Source: a virus
IMG/VR virus record: IMGVR_UViG_3300027582_000006
Span: 1 to 42,610 of that record
DNA: 42,610 nt
Reading direction: 5' to 3' (one strand)
Shown: positions 8,149 through 18,500 of the stretch, one piece after another
Layout of the letters: each line of letters begins with the position of its first letter
How positions within the stretch are numbered: position 1 is the stretch's first letter
The notes under the pieces: model-generated
The model's database searches: none
What the model was told of the DNA's origin: nothing
The model's input: the letters and a program-made list of their open reading frames with translations, nothing else
Program-made: the position numbers and the translations under genes

Positions 8149-9978
8149 ATGGCAGAATTAAAATTTTTAAGTACAATTAGAACGGGAGCAGAGTCTATTA
8201 AGGCTGATGCTAGAACTTATATTTCTAGGGTATACAATAGAGCTAACACTTTGTTTACTTTAGCTTCACCGTTTGCACAAATAATAGCTGTACTATCAGA
8301 AATGATGGATCTTATTATGTATTATATTGAGGATTCTGTAGTAGAACAAAACATATATACTGCACAGCAACCAGAATCAATATATGGTATGTCAAGATTG
8401 ACAGGTCATGATGCGACAAGAGGATTTGCTTCTACTGGTGAAATTATATTTAGATGGAAACCTGGTGCTGATATGGCAAAAATAGCAGGAAGTTTATTAA
8501 ATATTAATGGTAGATCAGAAATTAAATTTGATGCTAACGGAATGACGTATACTTTATTAAATTCTGTTGAATTATTTAAATTAGAAAAAACAAATTATAA
8601 TGCATTTAAAAGTGCAATAATTCAAGGTAAATTTGAATCACAAACTGTGACTTCTAATGGTGAAAAATTACAATCATTTAACATTAATACTGGTGGAATC
8701 ACTGATCATAGTAAAGTTACTGTAAGTGTTAATGGTGAGCAATGGACAAAGCATGAATCTCTTTATGATCTATTATCTGATGAGAAAGCATATTTAATTA
8801 AAACTGGTATTAGTGGAGGTTTAGATCTTTATTTTGGAAATGGAAGTTTTGGAATGGTGCCACCAAATGGTGCTAGTATTAAAGTGGAATATGTAAAACA
8901 TTCTGGAATTGCTGGTAATTTAGATGATTCACCTGATCTAACTATTAAGTGGGATGCAACTGGTTATGATTCTAATGGAACAGAACATGATTTAAATGAA
9001 TTCTTAGATGTAACTGTTACTTCATCTCCAAAAATGGGTAGTGATAGAGAGAATACTCAATTTACAAAAATAATGACACCACTTGCAAGTAAATCATTTG
9101 TATTAGCTACACCTGATAACTATGAATACTTTTTGTCAAGATATAATATGTTTTCTTACATAGATGCATATAACACTACTGACGATCAATATTTAGATGA
9201 TGATAATGTTATTTATATTTTTGCGGTGCCAGATGTTAATAAAAAATTAGCTAAAAATCAAGATTACTTTACTGTACCACAAGAAGAAATGTTCTTTGAT
9301 CAAGGTGAGTATGATGCAATGCATAAGGTTTTAGAAGATAGCGGCCAACAAATGGTAACAACTGAAGTTGTTTTTGTTAAGCCACAGATAAGAAAATATA
9401 GTATTGATATTAATATTAGATTCTTTGAAGGTTATACTAAGGATGAAATTTACACAGCTGTAAGAGAGAGAATGTCAACATACTTATTAAATATAACAAG
9501 AAGAGATAAACTGCCTAAGTCTGATATTATTTATATCTTAGAAGAAGTAGCAGGTATTGACGCTGTAAATGTTAGGTTCATTTCAGAGACAGAAGAAACA
9601 GCAAGAAGACTTGGTTATTATGAATCAATTACTACTACCGTGGTTCCACAAGAACCAGTAACACTGGAAACTGTAGGAAATGGAAAACAAAAATATGTTT
9701 TCTTTAAGAAAATAGAGGATGTAAAGGTGGTTCCAGTTGATGAAAATACTGTTATTCCTCCTAAGGTAAAAGGATTAGATCAGTGGGGTGATATTATAAT
9801 GGAAAAAGAAGAAGTTGCTGTTTTTAGAGGCGGATGGTTAGATAGAGATGGTGACGTTATGGAAGATGATGTGTTAATTAACGCTGAAGCTGCGGTAAGT
9901 ATAAACTTTGAAGCAGATCCTGTGCCTAGAACAATATACACTAGAGTACAAGCTGGAAATAGAAAGGCACTTAAATAA
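8149..9978 (+). CDS. 6: Baseplate wedge protein gp6-like (baseplate J family)
   Basis: 609 residues; T4 gp6 is about 660. The N terminus has the helical stretch with AQIIAVLSEMMDLIMYYIED and then QQPESIYGMSRLTGHDATRG, typical of gp6/J-like proteins in which a membrane-like helix precedes a beta domain. The second half contains FVKPQIRKYSIDINIRFFEG, VRERMSTYLL and SDIIYILEEVAGIDAVNVRF, the conserved C-terminal fold of the gp6/J family. gp6 dimers form the inner ring of the baseplate and contact gp25 and gp7, the flanking genes here. Its stop overlaps the next start (TAATG). Confidence 0.82.
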   Translation: MAELKFLSTIRTGAESIKADARTYISRVYNRANTLFTLASPFAQIIAVLSEMMDLIMYYIEDSVVEQNIYTAQQPESIYGMSRLTGHDATRGFASTGEIIFRWKPGADMAKIAGSLLNINGRSEIKFDANGMTYTLLNSVELFKLEKTNYNAFKSAIIQGKFESQTVTSNGEKLQSFNINTGGITDHSKVTVSVNGEQWTKHESLYDLLSDEKAYLIKTGISGGLDLYFGNGSFGMVPPNGASIKVEYVKHSGIAGNLDDSPDLTIKWDATGYDSNGTEHDLNEFLDVTVTSSPKMGSDRENTQFTKIMTPLASKSFVLATPDNYEYFLSRYNMFSYIDAYNTTDDQYLDDDNVIYIFAVPDVNKKLAKNQDYFTVPQEEMFFDQGEYDAMHKVLEDSGQQMVTTEVVFVKPQIRKYSIDINIRFFEGYTKDEIYTAVRERMSTYLLNITRRDKLPKSDIIYILEEVAGIDAVNVRFISETEETARRLGYYESITTTVVPQEPVTLETVGNGKQKYVFFKKIEDVKVVPVDENTVIPPKVKGLDQWGDIIMEKEEVAVFRGGWLDRDGDVMEDDVLINAEAAVSINFEADPVPRTIYTRVQAGNRKALK

Positions 9979-10262
9979 TGGGTTTATTTACAAATTTATT
10001 TAACTATAGACAACGTAGAAGATATGATTCTGCTAAATCTAGAAAGGATGATAGATTACACACGGGATTTAACTACGATGATGAGTTGGCTCCAGGAGAA
10101 TTTATTAGTAAGTCTTTGTCTGGTCACATTCAAAGAAATCAAACTATGCAACATTTTTTAATATTCTTAGATGACGCATTAAAGAATTTATTAAAGGGTG
10201 CAAGATATTTAAATAATTTTAAAAATTACACCGTTGACGAAAACACAAAGAAAACTAAATAA
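9978..10262 (+). CDS. Small protein between gp6 and gp7, unknown
   Basis: 94 residues, starting at the ATG that overlaps the gp6 stop and ending at the TAATG that starts the next gene, so it is translationally linked on both sides. N terminus MGLFTNLFNYRQRRRYDSAK is basic; it then has an acidic middle and a helical segment (MQHFLIFLDDALKNLLKGAR). No family recognised. The tight coupling suggests a baseplate component or assembly factor made in step with gp6 and gp7. Confidence 0.65.
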   Translation: MGLFTNLFNYRQRRRYDSAKSRKDDRLHTGFNYDDELAPGEFISKSLSGHIQRNQTMQHFLIFLDDALKNLLKGARYLNNFKNYTVDENTKKTK

Positions 10263-13006
10263 TGTACGATAATTTAAGATTTTTTAAAGGATTAGAATAT
10301 GATTTAAACTTCGTAAAGGATAACTCTGATGTTTATCAGGGAACTGTGCATTTATCTGAGGTTTCTGCTGGTTTATATGAAACTATTAATTTATTTATAT
10401 TAGAAGAGTGTGAATTATTCGGAGACCCTATTATAAATTTCCCAGTATCTGAAACACCAGATAACGATAAATTTATATTTGAATGGAGTGAAGATACTAG
10501 ATTTGGTAGTAAAGATATTACACTATATAATATAGATCATTCTGGAAATCTTCCAGTAATTAAAGAATTAAAATCTCAAACTATTGATCTAATAGATTTT
10601 AGTAAAGTTGCGGTATTTAATGATGGTACTAAGGCGCTGTGGGAACAAGATAGTACCGCTATTCAAATTAATATAGCGTTAAATTCATTAAAAGCTGGAC
10701 CACATGTTAGAAACTTGCACATTTATCATAGCGCAGCGGGTGTAAAAACACTTATAGCAGATATTGAAGTTTATGGTGAAGTAGTTGCTGAAGATGAAAG
10801 AACCAAAATTCTTCTTCAAAACTTTGGAGCTACATTAGATGAATCTGATTTTATGTTATTTAAAGATCATGACATTAGTGAAATGTCACCTGATTATAAA
10901 TTACTGAATAAGAAAAGAAAGGAATTACTTTTAGAATTACACAACATAAAACCATTTGTTGGTACATATAAAGCAATATTGAATGCAATAGATTTCTTTG
11001 GTTATGACAAAATAACACTTAAGGAATATTGGTTAAATGTTAATAATTCTGTTAAGAACTTTGGTAAATTATTTGCAGTTCCAGTTCCTAACTCTTCTGT
11101 TAGGGGTGAAAACACTAGAAAGAAATTAGCGTTTAAACTGCCTTCTAGTACAATGAAAAAAACTAGTAAGTTTAGTCTTGTATATAGATTAAACGAGCCG
11201 AATGGAACATTTGATCATTGGGATATTCCTAATGTTGATGAGGTTTTTGATTATACACCAGAAGAAGTACTTATTAAACTATATGGTTTAAAGGCAAAGT
11301 TACAAAAAGATTATTTACCGCTTCAAGCAAAAATTATAGATATTACTGCCGAAGGAGATTACTTCTCTCAAAGAAATATAAATGTATGGAATATTCAAAA
11401 TGGCATTGATTTCTTTAGTGAAGGACATGATATTAAGTTTAATGTATTTCCTAACGATAGACAGTTATTTATAGAAGATATGTCAATGGTTTTAAAACCA
11501 TCGCTTAATCAAGATGATGATTCTAATAACTATAATTTATTCTTAAATACTAAAAGCGGACAAGAACATACATTAACCCCAAATAATAGAACAGAATTAA
11601 AGAGTATATTTAGAGAGTTTTATGAAACATATCATAATCAAGAATTATATTCTTATAACCCTAACATTCCAATTGGATGTCCTGTATTATTAGACGGTAC
11701 AGAATCATTTGATGATATTTGGGATGAAGCTAAATTTACTTGGGAAGATGCTCACAATCCAAACGATACTTTGTTAATTACATGGAACGATTGGTGGAAA
11801 GCATGGGTTTATGAAATAGAATGGATTATTACAAGTAAAAATAAAGGGTATGATCAGACTTATAGGGGTGCGATAGATGATTATTTGATTCTTCCATTGA
11901 TATTACCACATGATGACATATATACTGTCGAGATGAGAACATATGATCTCTTTGGGCACAGATCTCATTATAGAATGAAAGATCTAATAGATGTAAAACT
12001 TAAAAATCTAGAATTATACGGTATTTATAAGTGGTTAGAAGATGATTCATGGGATAATAAAAATCTACCGTGGCAAAAATCAGGTGGTTATTGGAATCAA
12101 CCTCAAGATAATGTAACAACTATCGATGATGATATTGCTACTCTTTATTTAACATTAGATAGAGCAAATTACATTCACTTTGAAGAAGATCAAGGAGTTA
12201 GATTTTCAACTGTTAGTAGGTATTTAGATATTTATTCTGAAACTGCATATAGTGAAACTACTGGACCATATACATGGGACGAATCAACGTTTGATTGGAA
12301 AGACACTGAGCATTTAGCGTGGCATTTCATGAGAGTTGGACCTGATTTAACTTCAAGTTTCAAAATAAATGATATACAACAAGGTGATACCTTAGTAATA
12401 ACACATAAAGATCCAAAAACTGGAGAAATAAGCACAGGATCTCATCAAATAGTTAATGCTACACCAACCACGTTTAATGATGTAAATGGTTGGACTCAAA
12501 TAATGAATGAATTACAACAAAGTGAAGACTATGTTATTAGTAAATTTAATTATAACGCAATATTTGAAGATTCTGACGATAATGATGTAAGTGATGTTTT
12601 TAAATTCATATTGGTTGTAGGAAAAGAATACTCAAAAACTTATGATTTTGAAGACGCTTCGATAATAAAAATTAATAATTCATCAAACGCTAATATTAGC
12701 GGTGAAATTCACGTACAACATTACAATCCAACATGGGACGACACCAGAGTATTTAATGATTATGCAGAGGTTGAAAGATCTACACATGTTACATTTTCAA
12801 CAGATATTTCTAGATTCCCTGGAAGTAAAAATGCTAAATGGACTATCACAAATATAACTAACCCAAAAATCACTGATATATACTATAATAATATGTGGCT
12901 TACATATATCTTTAAAGAACCTGGGTACTACAATATTCAGCTAGAAACTGAAGATACAAATGGAAATAAAAACCTTGTAAATAGGAACATGTTAAAAGTA
13001 AAATAA
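10262..13006 (+). CDS. gp7-like baseplate wedge protein (tail protein I-like core)
   Basis: 914 residues. T4 gp7 is 1032 residues and follows gp6, as here. Residues about 215-265 (NKKRKELLLELHNIKPFVGT, then YKAILNAIDFFGYDKITLKEYW) resemble the tail-protein-I helical core, which in T4 gp7 joins gp6 and gp25 in the wedge. The rest is a chain of beta domains with many aromatic residues, such as FTWEDAHNPN and FDWKDTEHLAWHFM. The C-terminal 100 residues look like an Ig or PKD-type domain (DISRFPGSKNAKWTITNITN, then EPGYYNIQLETEDTNGNKN). The gp7 name rests on gene order and one motif. Confidence 0.6.
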   Translation: MYDNLRFFKGLEYDLNFVKDNSDVYQGTVHLSEVSAGLYETINLFILEECELFGDPIINFPVSETPDNDKFIFEWSEDTRFGSKDITLYNIDHSGNLPVIKELKSQTIDLIDFSKVAVFNDGTKALWEQDSTAIQINIALNSLKAGPHVRNLHIYHSAAGVKTLIADIEVYGEVVAEDERTKILLQNFGATLDESDFMLFKDHDISEMSPDYKLLNKKRKELLLELHNIKPFVGTYKAILNAIDFFGYDKITLKEYWLNVNNSVKNFGKLFAVPVPNSSVRGENTRKKLAFKLPSSTMKKTSKFSLVYRLNEPNGTFDHWDIPNVDEVFDYTPEEVLIKLYGLKAKLQKDYLPLQAKIIDITAEGDYFSQRNINVWNIQNGIDFFSEGHDIKFNVFPNDRQLFIEDMSMVLKPSLNQDDDSNNYNLFLNTKSGQEHTLTPNNRTELKSIFREFYETYHNQELYSYNPNIPIGCPVLLDGTESFDDIWDEAKFTWEDAHNPNDTLLITWNDWWKAWVYEIEWIITSKNKGYDQTYRGAIDDYLILPLILPHDDIYTVEMRTYDLFGHRSHYRMKDLIDVKLKNLELYGIYKWLEDDSWDNKNLPWQKSGGYWNQPQDNVTTIDDDIATLYLTLDRANYIHFEEDQGVRFSTVSRYLDIYSETAYSETTGPYTWDESTFDWKDTEHLAWHFMRVGPDLTSSFKINDIQQGDTLVITHKDPKTGEISTGSHQIVNATPTTFNDVNGWTQIMNELQQSEDYVISKFNYNAIFEDSDDNDVSDVFKFILVVGKEYSKTYDFEDASIIKINNSSNANISGEIHVQHYNPTWDDTRVFNDYAEVERSTHVTFSTDISRFPGSKNAKWTITNITNPKITDIYYNNMWLTYIFKEPGYYNIQLETEDTNGNKNLVNRNMLKVK

Positions 13007-13020
13007 TAAAAACAATAAAA

Positions 13021-13587
13021 ATGGCAAACATTACTGAAATTTTAGGAACTGATTCAGTTTCTTCATCGAGACCGATCATCAATAGCAACTTTGAGTTGTT
13101 AAATGATGAGTTAGCATCTGTTACGGCCTTGTTAAACCCAACTACCTTAATTTTAAGTGGAGTCGCTAGCGTATCTACTTCATCGTTAACTGTTACACAG
13201 AACGGTGCTAACTTATTATTAGTAAATAATTTAGGTGCCGCGTTTAACACTGCTGCAATTTTTAATTCATCTGTAAAATTAGATGGAGATTTAGTAAAAA
13301 GCGGAGTCTTAGGAACTGCTGCTACACCAACAACACAAGTTACACCAGTTTCAATAACTGCGGTTACTTACTTTATTGATAGTCACTTTACATTACCAGA
13401 AGCGGTAGATGGACAAGAGGTAACAATTATTAATGTTGACGGTAGTTCTAAATCTGTGTTATCAGGTACAGGAGCTACTTTAGGTGCTACATCTATTACA
13501 CTCGAAGGATTAAACTCAACAGTTACATTAAGATGTTTTGATAATAAATGGTATATTATCTCATCGCACAACACAACAATAGTATAA
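13021..13587 (+). CDS. Short fibre-like virion protein
   Basis: 188 residues. Low-charge, Thr/Ser/Val/Leu-rich sequence typical of beta-structured fibres (ASVSTSSLTVTQNGANLLLV, ESSV-like repeats, TPTTQVTPVSI). The N terminus MANITEILGTDSVSSSRPIINSNFELLND aligns with that of the collagen-like fibre gene at 27419, which suggests a shared virion-attachment element. The C-terminal part (GQEVTIINVDGSSKSVLSGT ... NKWYIISSHN) resembles the ending domain of short tail spikes or fibres. The motif stretch is quoted only in part. Likely a short fibre or baseplate appendage. Confidence 0.6.
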   Translation: MANITEILGTDSVSSSRPIINSNFELLNDELASVTALLNPTTLILSGVASVSTSSLTVTQNGANLLLVNNLGAAFNTAAIFNSSVKLDGDLVKSGVLGTAATPTTQVTPVSITAVTYFIDSHFTLPEAVDGQEVTIINVDGSSKSVLSGTGATLGATSITLEGLNSTVTLRCFDNKWYIISSHNTTIV

Positions 13588-13605
13588 ACAAAACTTAAAG
13601 AATAG

Positions 13606-15543
13606 ATGGCAACTCCTCTAGTTAGAATACCGCAGCCAATGGGCGGCACAATGTATGCTTTCGCATCTTCTGCGAGAGACATGACTAGGGCTTTTAATAG
13701 TTCAGATTTAAATTTTGAGTTTAGTAAATACGCTTTATTAGATCTTCCAGATTTTACTGATTCTGTTAATGGCTCTAACACAATAGATTTTGAATTAAAT
13801 CTTAAACAACCTTCAGGTGATGCATATGTTGCTGGAATGCCTAATGTGGATTTTGCACAAACATTCCAAAATTATGCGCTTAACTTAGAAGAGCTGTTAT
13901 TAAAAGACGATGATTATGATCCAATAATATTACAATCAGATTCTGAAAAGATATTTTTTAAATGGTTAAGTTCTTTGGGTGCAGTAGATTTTATTGCAGC
14001 TGATTCTAACCAGACACTTGTTGGTAATTATACCGAAAAAGTTAATGGTACGTTTGCTAGTGATAACTACGATAGAGTTGTTAAATATTTAGGAACAATA
14101 GATGCTGAAAACGATGTTGCATATCAAGGTAACACGTATCATGAAGTCTATATTAATGTACCTACTTCAGTAGGTTATACTCCGACTGTTTTATTTAAAC
14201 CAACAAATTATAATACGACTGCAACAAAATTATATGCAAGTGATTATGTAGAGGGCAGAGAGGCACAATTACACCCTGATCCAAACATAAACATGAATAC
14301 TGTTGTTGATGAATATACGTCAAGTAGTGGAGCTTATTATAATATTCAAACTAATGCTACTAACAGTGTTGGAATTAATTTCGATGCAACTGCATATGAA
14401 GAAATTAATAATGACGTTGAAGTAGAATCACTATTAGATTTTGCTAAAAAGGGACAAAGGTTTACATTTAATGCCATTCTTGTATACTATGATATTTATA
14501 GCGAATCTATTTCTGCAAATAGAGCAACTAACTTATATGGAATATTAATTTTAGATGATATACAGGACGCTTATGGACCTGGTTCTAAAATTAACGAACA
14601 AATTAAATTTAAACCGAACGAGGTTACAGGTTTAAATGGTAATGCATTTTCTTTAAAATTAAATCTTAAATTTAATTCTTCATTAGATAATGTTGGTGTA
14701 GAAACAAGTGTAAATGATTTTACAACTTTCTCTATGGATTTATTCATGGACACAACAACTGCTCTTGAAAATGCAACTGAATTGTTAATACAAGCTAATA
14801 ATAGATATGCTGCTATTGTAGAAAGATTAGATTCTATAGAAAATATTGTTTCTTCTACTGAAGACACAACTGCTTTATCGCAAAAGGTTCAAGTATTAGA
14901 AGATGATTTTCAAAGTAGTTCTCTTCAATTAGCGGATTCAAATTCTCTTTTAGAATTAATAACAAAGGCACATACTAAAATTAATTCTTTAATTGATGGA
15001 ACTATTCCAGTAGAATTACAATACAATACAGATATTATATTTGCTGGAAAGGGTACAGAAGTTGATAAAACTATTCCTAATAAAATTAAAATTGACAGTA
15101 CAGTTGACGGTTATACATTAAATAGCCCATACTTGTGGAATATAGCAGCAAGAACAATCGCTACTAAATTATCTACAACAGAGCAATTTGATGCAGGTGT
15201 AGCAGGGAATGGATCTTCTAAGTTTGCAATTTGGTCTAGACTTGAAGAATTTTCAAACAGATTAAGTTTAAAAGGATTATTCTCATCTGAGCCCGAAAGT
15301 GACCTTAATATATACATTGACGATAGTTTAGTTTCGTGGAAAAACGGACAAACTTTCAAAATTACATTTGATGAAATAAATATGTCAGGAAATAATATTA
15401 AATTTTGGACAAACTCAGTTGGAGGTTTTGATCAATTAATATTTAATGTTGACTCAACTCAATTAATAACAAATAAACCATATATTGAATTAGTGTGTAT
15501 TGATTACACTAACTATCAATTTGAAGCCGATATTTTAAGATAA
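13606..15543 (+). CDS. Virion structural protein, baseplate/fibre region, unknown
   Basis: 645 residues, not assigned to a known family. Beta-rich with many Asn, Asp, Thr and Ser and very few Cys. Residues about 385-455 form an evident coiled coil or long helix (ALENATELLIQANNRYAAIV, RLDSIENIVSS, LSQKVQVLEDDFQS), useful as a trimer-forming rod. The start of the protein (MATPLVRIPQPMGGTMYAFASSARDMTRAF) looks like a capping or docking segment. It lies between a short fibre gene and a 1238-residue structural gene, with a 1-base gap to the latter, so it probably belongs to the outer baseplate. It might occupy the place of T4 gp8-gp10, which I cannot verify. Confidence 0.6.
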   Translation: MATPLVRIPQPMGGTMYAFASSARDMTRAFNSSDLNFEFSKYALLDLPDFTDSVNGSNTIDFELNLKQPSGDAYVAGMPNVDFAQTFQNYALNLEELLLKDDDYDPIILQSDSEKIFFKWLSSLGAVDFIAADSNQTLVGNYTEKVNGTFASDNYDRVVKYLGTIDAENDVAYQGNTYHEVYINVPTSVGYTPTVLFKPTNYNTTATKLYASDYVEGREAQLHPDPNINMNTVVDEYTSSSGAYYNIQTNATNSVGINFDATAYEEINNDVEVESLLDFAKKGQRFTFNAILVYYDIYSESISANRATNLYGILILDDIQDAYGPGSKINEQIKFKPNEVTGLNGNAFSLKLNLKFNSSLDNVGVETSVNDFTTFSMDLFMDTTTALENATELLIQANNRYAAIVERLDSIENIVSSTEDTTALSQKVQVLEDDFQSSSLQLADSNSLLELITKAHTKINSLIDGTIPVELQYNTDIIFAGKGTEVDKTIPNKIKIDSTVDGYTLNSPYLWNIAARTIATKLSTTEQFDAGVAGNGSSKFAIWSRLEEFSNRLSLKGLFSSEPESDLNIYIDDSLVSWKNGQTFKITFDEINMSGNNIKFWTNSVGGFDQLIFNVDSTQLITNKPYIELVCIDYTNYQFEADILR

Positions 15544-15544
15544 T

Positions 15545-18500
15545 ATGAATACTAATAACTCTATTTCTAATTCGCTCAAGAAACTACTTGAAATTAATTC
15601 AAATTCTTTAAAGACATTTGAAAGAATCAATGAGGCGATAACTACAGATCAAAAGGATGTACCTCTTGAATTGCTAACTGAAGACGGAACTAAAACTGTT
15701 TATGTGCCTTCCTTTGGTTACATGAAAAGAGAATTAGAAAGATTAGATGTTAATTTAAAATCTTTAGCAGGTTTAGGAAAAGGAAATACTAGGATTAAAT
15801 TACCAGACGGTACTTACCAAAGTATTATTACAACACGATTAAAAACTCCTGCAAATGACATAACTAGTTTTGTTAGACCAGTTAATTTTGGTACAAAACC
15901 TAACTATTTCTTTGAAGACTTTTTAAATCCTTTACTTACAACTAGTATTAATGTTAGTGGACAAATTCCAAATGAAACTGAAAGAGTTTTAGTAAAACGA
16001 ATTTTATTTGATTCTACAAGTGCAGTCACTGTTGAATATTTTAACACTAATTTTAAAAACAAAGAAAACCTAGATTATAATACTGTAATTAGAGATATTG
16101 CAAATAATAGTTTAACATACATACTAGATGAAGATACTCGTGATCTTCCATATAGAACTGCACAATTTACTGGTAAATTTGATGTATTAAAAATTAGTAA
16201 TTCTAAAAGAGAAGTTTTAGTCGATGGTGTTACTAAAAAGAAAGCTATAAAATTATACACTATAGATTCTTTAACATATTCTGATTCTAATAAAGATCTA
16301 AAAGATACTGAAGCACTTAAGGTTGGAGATGAATTAATGGTTCAAAGCGGTGCTAGAAATACTAGATATAAAATAACTAGAATCGATGGTTCGGCTAATC
16401 AGGTTGAATTATTAATAGTAGAAGGATATGAATCTATTAAGATCGGAGCCAATCAACTGGGCATATATAAAAACGATGAGGCCAACTTAAGCATAGATAT
16501 TAATGTAGGATTTAATGAAAGAGCATTAGTTTTTGTTAAAGCTATAGATTCAGATTCTAAAATATTGGCAGAAAATTGGTCACCTGGTATTGGATTTTAT
16601 TCAAACGAATTAACATTAATCCAAGCTGATGGGTCATCAATTAGATTAGATGATTATTACAAAGCAGAAGTTGCTGATTTTGGGAAATATATTACAGCAC
16701 TTAAAGAAGATGCTATCCCTCCAGCAGCACAAGGTATTACACCCGATGCTCCTTCTTTAAACAATAACAACTTTAAAGTAGTTCAAATTAATTCTCATTT
16801 GACGGCTAACGATACTGCTGATAAAATTAAGAAGCTATCTGCTGATAAAATTAATGTAGAAGAGAAGATTAAGAAATTAGATGAAACTATAGTTAAAAAA
16901 CGTTCTGAAATTTCTACTAAAAAATATGAATCTTCGATACAACAAGATAAAGATAAAAATGAATTAAACTCACTTATTACAGAGAGAACAAGTGAAACTA
17001 GTTTATACAATAGTATTGTAAATCAAATTCAATCATTAGCTTCTGGAAGCAATGCACCAAAAATTGCCCCTAAGTATAGGGTTAGAGGATTCTGGGAAAT
17101 TCCAGTGGCAAAGAAAGTTGCTGATACATTAGATCAAAACATTGTTAGATTTGTTGTACAATATAGATACTTGTCAACTAGCGGAAAAGCAAGTGAAGTT
17201 ACTCAACTACCGTTTACTGATGGAACAAGAGAAAAAACAGCAGTCTTTTCTAACTGGAATGAAATGGAAACTAAAGTTAGATCTAGATATAGAAACTCGA
17301 TCACTAGAAAATTTGAGTGGAAAGATAGTTTAGTAGAGGATGCACAAGAGGTAAACTTTAACCAACTAGATCTTGCAATTAACGAAGGTGAATTAGTTGA
17401 AATTAGAGTTAAATCAGTATCTGAAGCTGGATATCCTGCAAACCCAATATATTCTGATTGGTCAGAATCAATTACAATTGATTTTCCTATTACAGAAATC
17501 GATACTACTAATGTTGACGCATTGTTAATGTCAAATGCGGCTGAAACAGCATCCGTTAAAATATCACAAGAACTTACCTCTAAAGGTGTGTTTACACATA
17601 TTGATGATTCATTTAGTGCTAACGAAAAATATTATGCACATAACGCAACATCAATTGCATCAGGATTCTTATCAGCTGAACAAAAACCAATCTCAGTATA
17701 TGATAAAATTGCTGAGTTAGAATTACAAATTTCAGAGCTTAAGGGTACGGTAGAAGTTGAAATAGGTGAATTAGTTGTTAAAATAATGGATGAGGACGGT
17801 ACAATTACCGTTATTAACAATGACACCAAAAACCAAATATTTGCTGGTTATTATACAGATGAGGTTGCAAGTCTTACTGTTAAAAAAGGTCACATTGTTA
17901 CAAAGACGTTTAAACTTCTATTAGAAAACACAAAAGCTACTAAACTTGAATTAGTTTCAAGATTAGTTGGAGATAGAAACTTACCAGCATACAGATCTAG
18001 TGCATCAGGTACTAGTATTGCTGATAATGGGTTTGGTGTAAAATTAAATGATTTAGGAGTTGCTGACACTGATAATAAAATTTCGTCAGACAATTATTAC
18101 ACATCTGAAGGTAAATACGATTTAGTTCCTATTCAGTTTCAAAATATAAGTACATCTTCTATTAATTCTTATGATTTATTAGCTGAAGCACCGTATCAAT
18201 CAGCACAAAGACGTGGTCAATTTGTTTATTCTAGATTTATGGATGTTTCAAATCAAAATCCGCTATATGTTACTGAATCATTACTTGGTAGTGGGTCGGT
18301 AGATTTTAATAGTTATGAATATGGTTTAGGGTATGCTATTTTTGAAGGTGATTCAAGTGCAATTAACATTAAAGCATCAACAGGTAACGGTGATTCGGTA
18401 GATTTCATATGGACTGGAACGTTCGGTACACATGGTAATTCTACAAATGCAGACTTAAGTGGAGGTTTTCAATCTGACAAAATAGATGTATGTAGTGTTG

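Noticed and set aside
12912-13250. 112-codon reverse-strand frame
   Set aside because: Shadow of the gp7-like and short-fibre genes; composition is that of a complement of coding sequence.
13383-13781. 132-codon reverse-strand frame
   Set aside because: It lies opposite two clear + strand genes, with no start context or recognisable product; no reverse-strand frame here is convincing.
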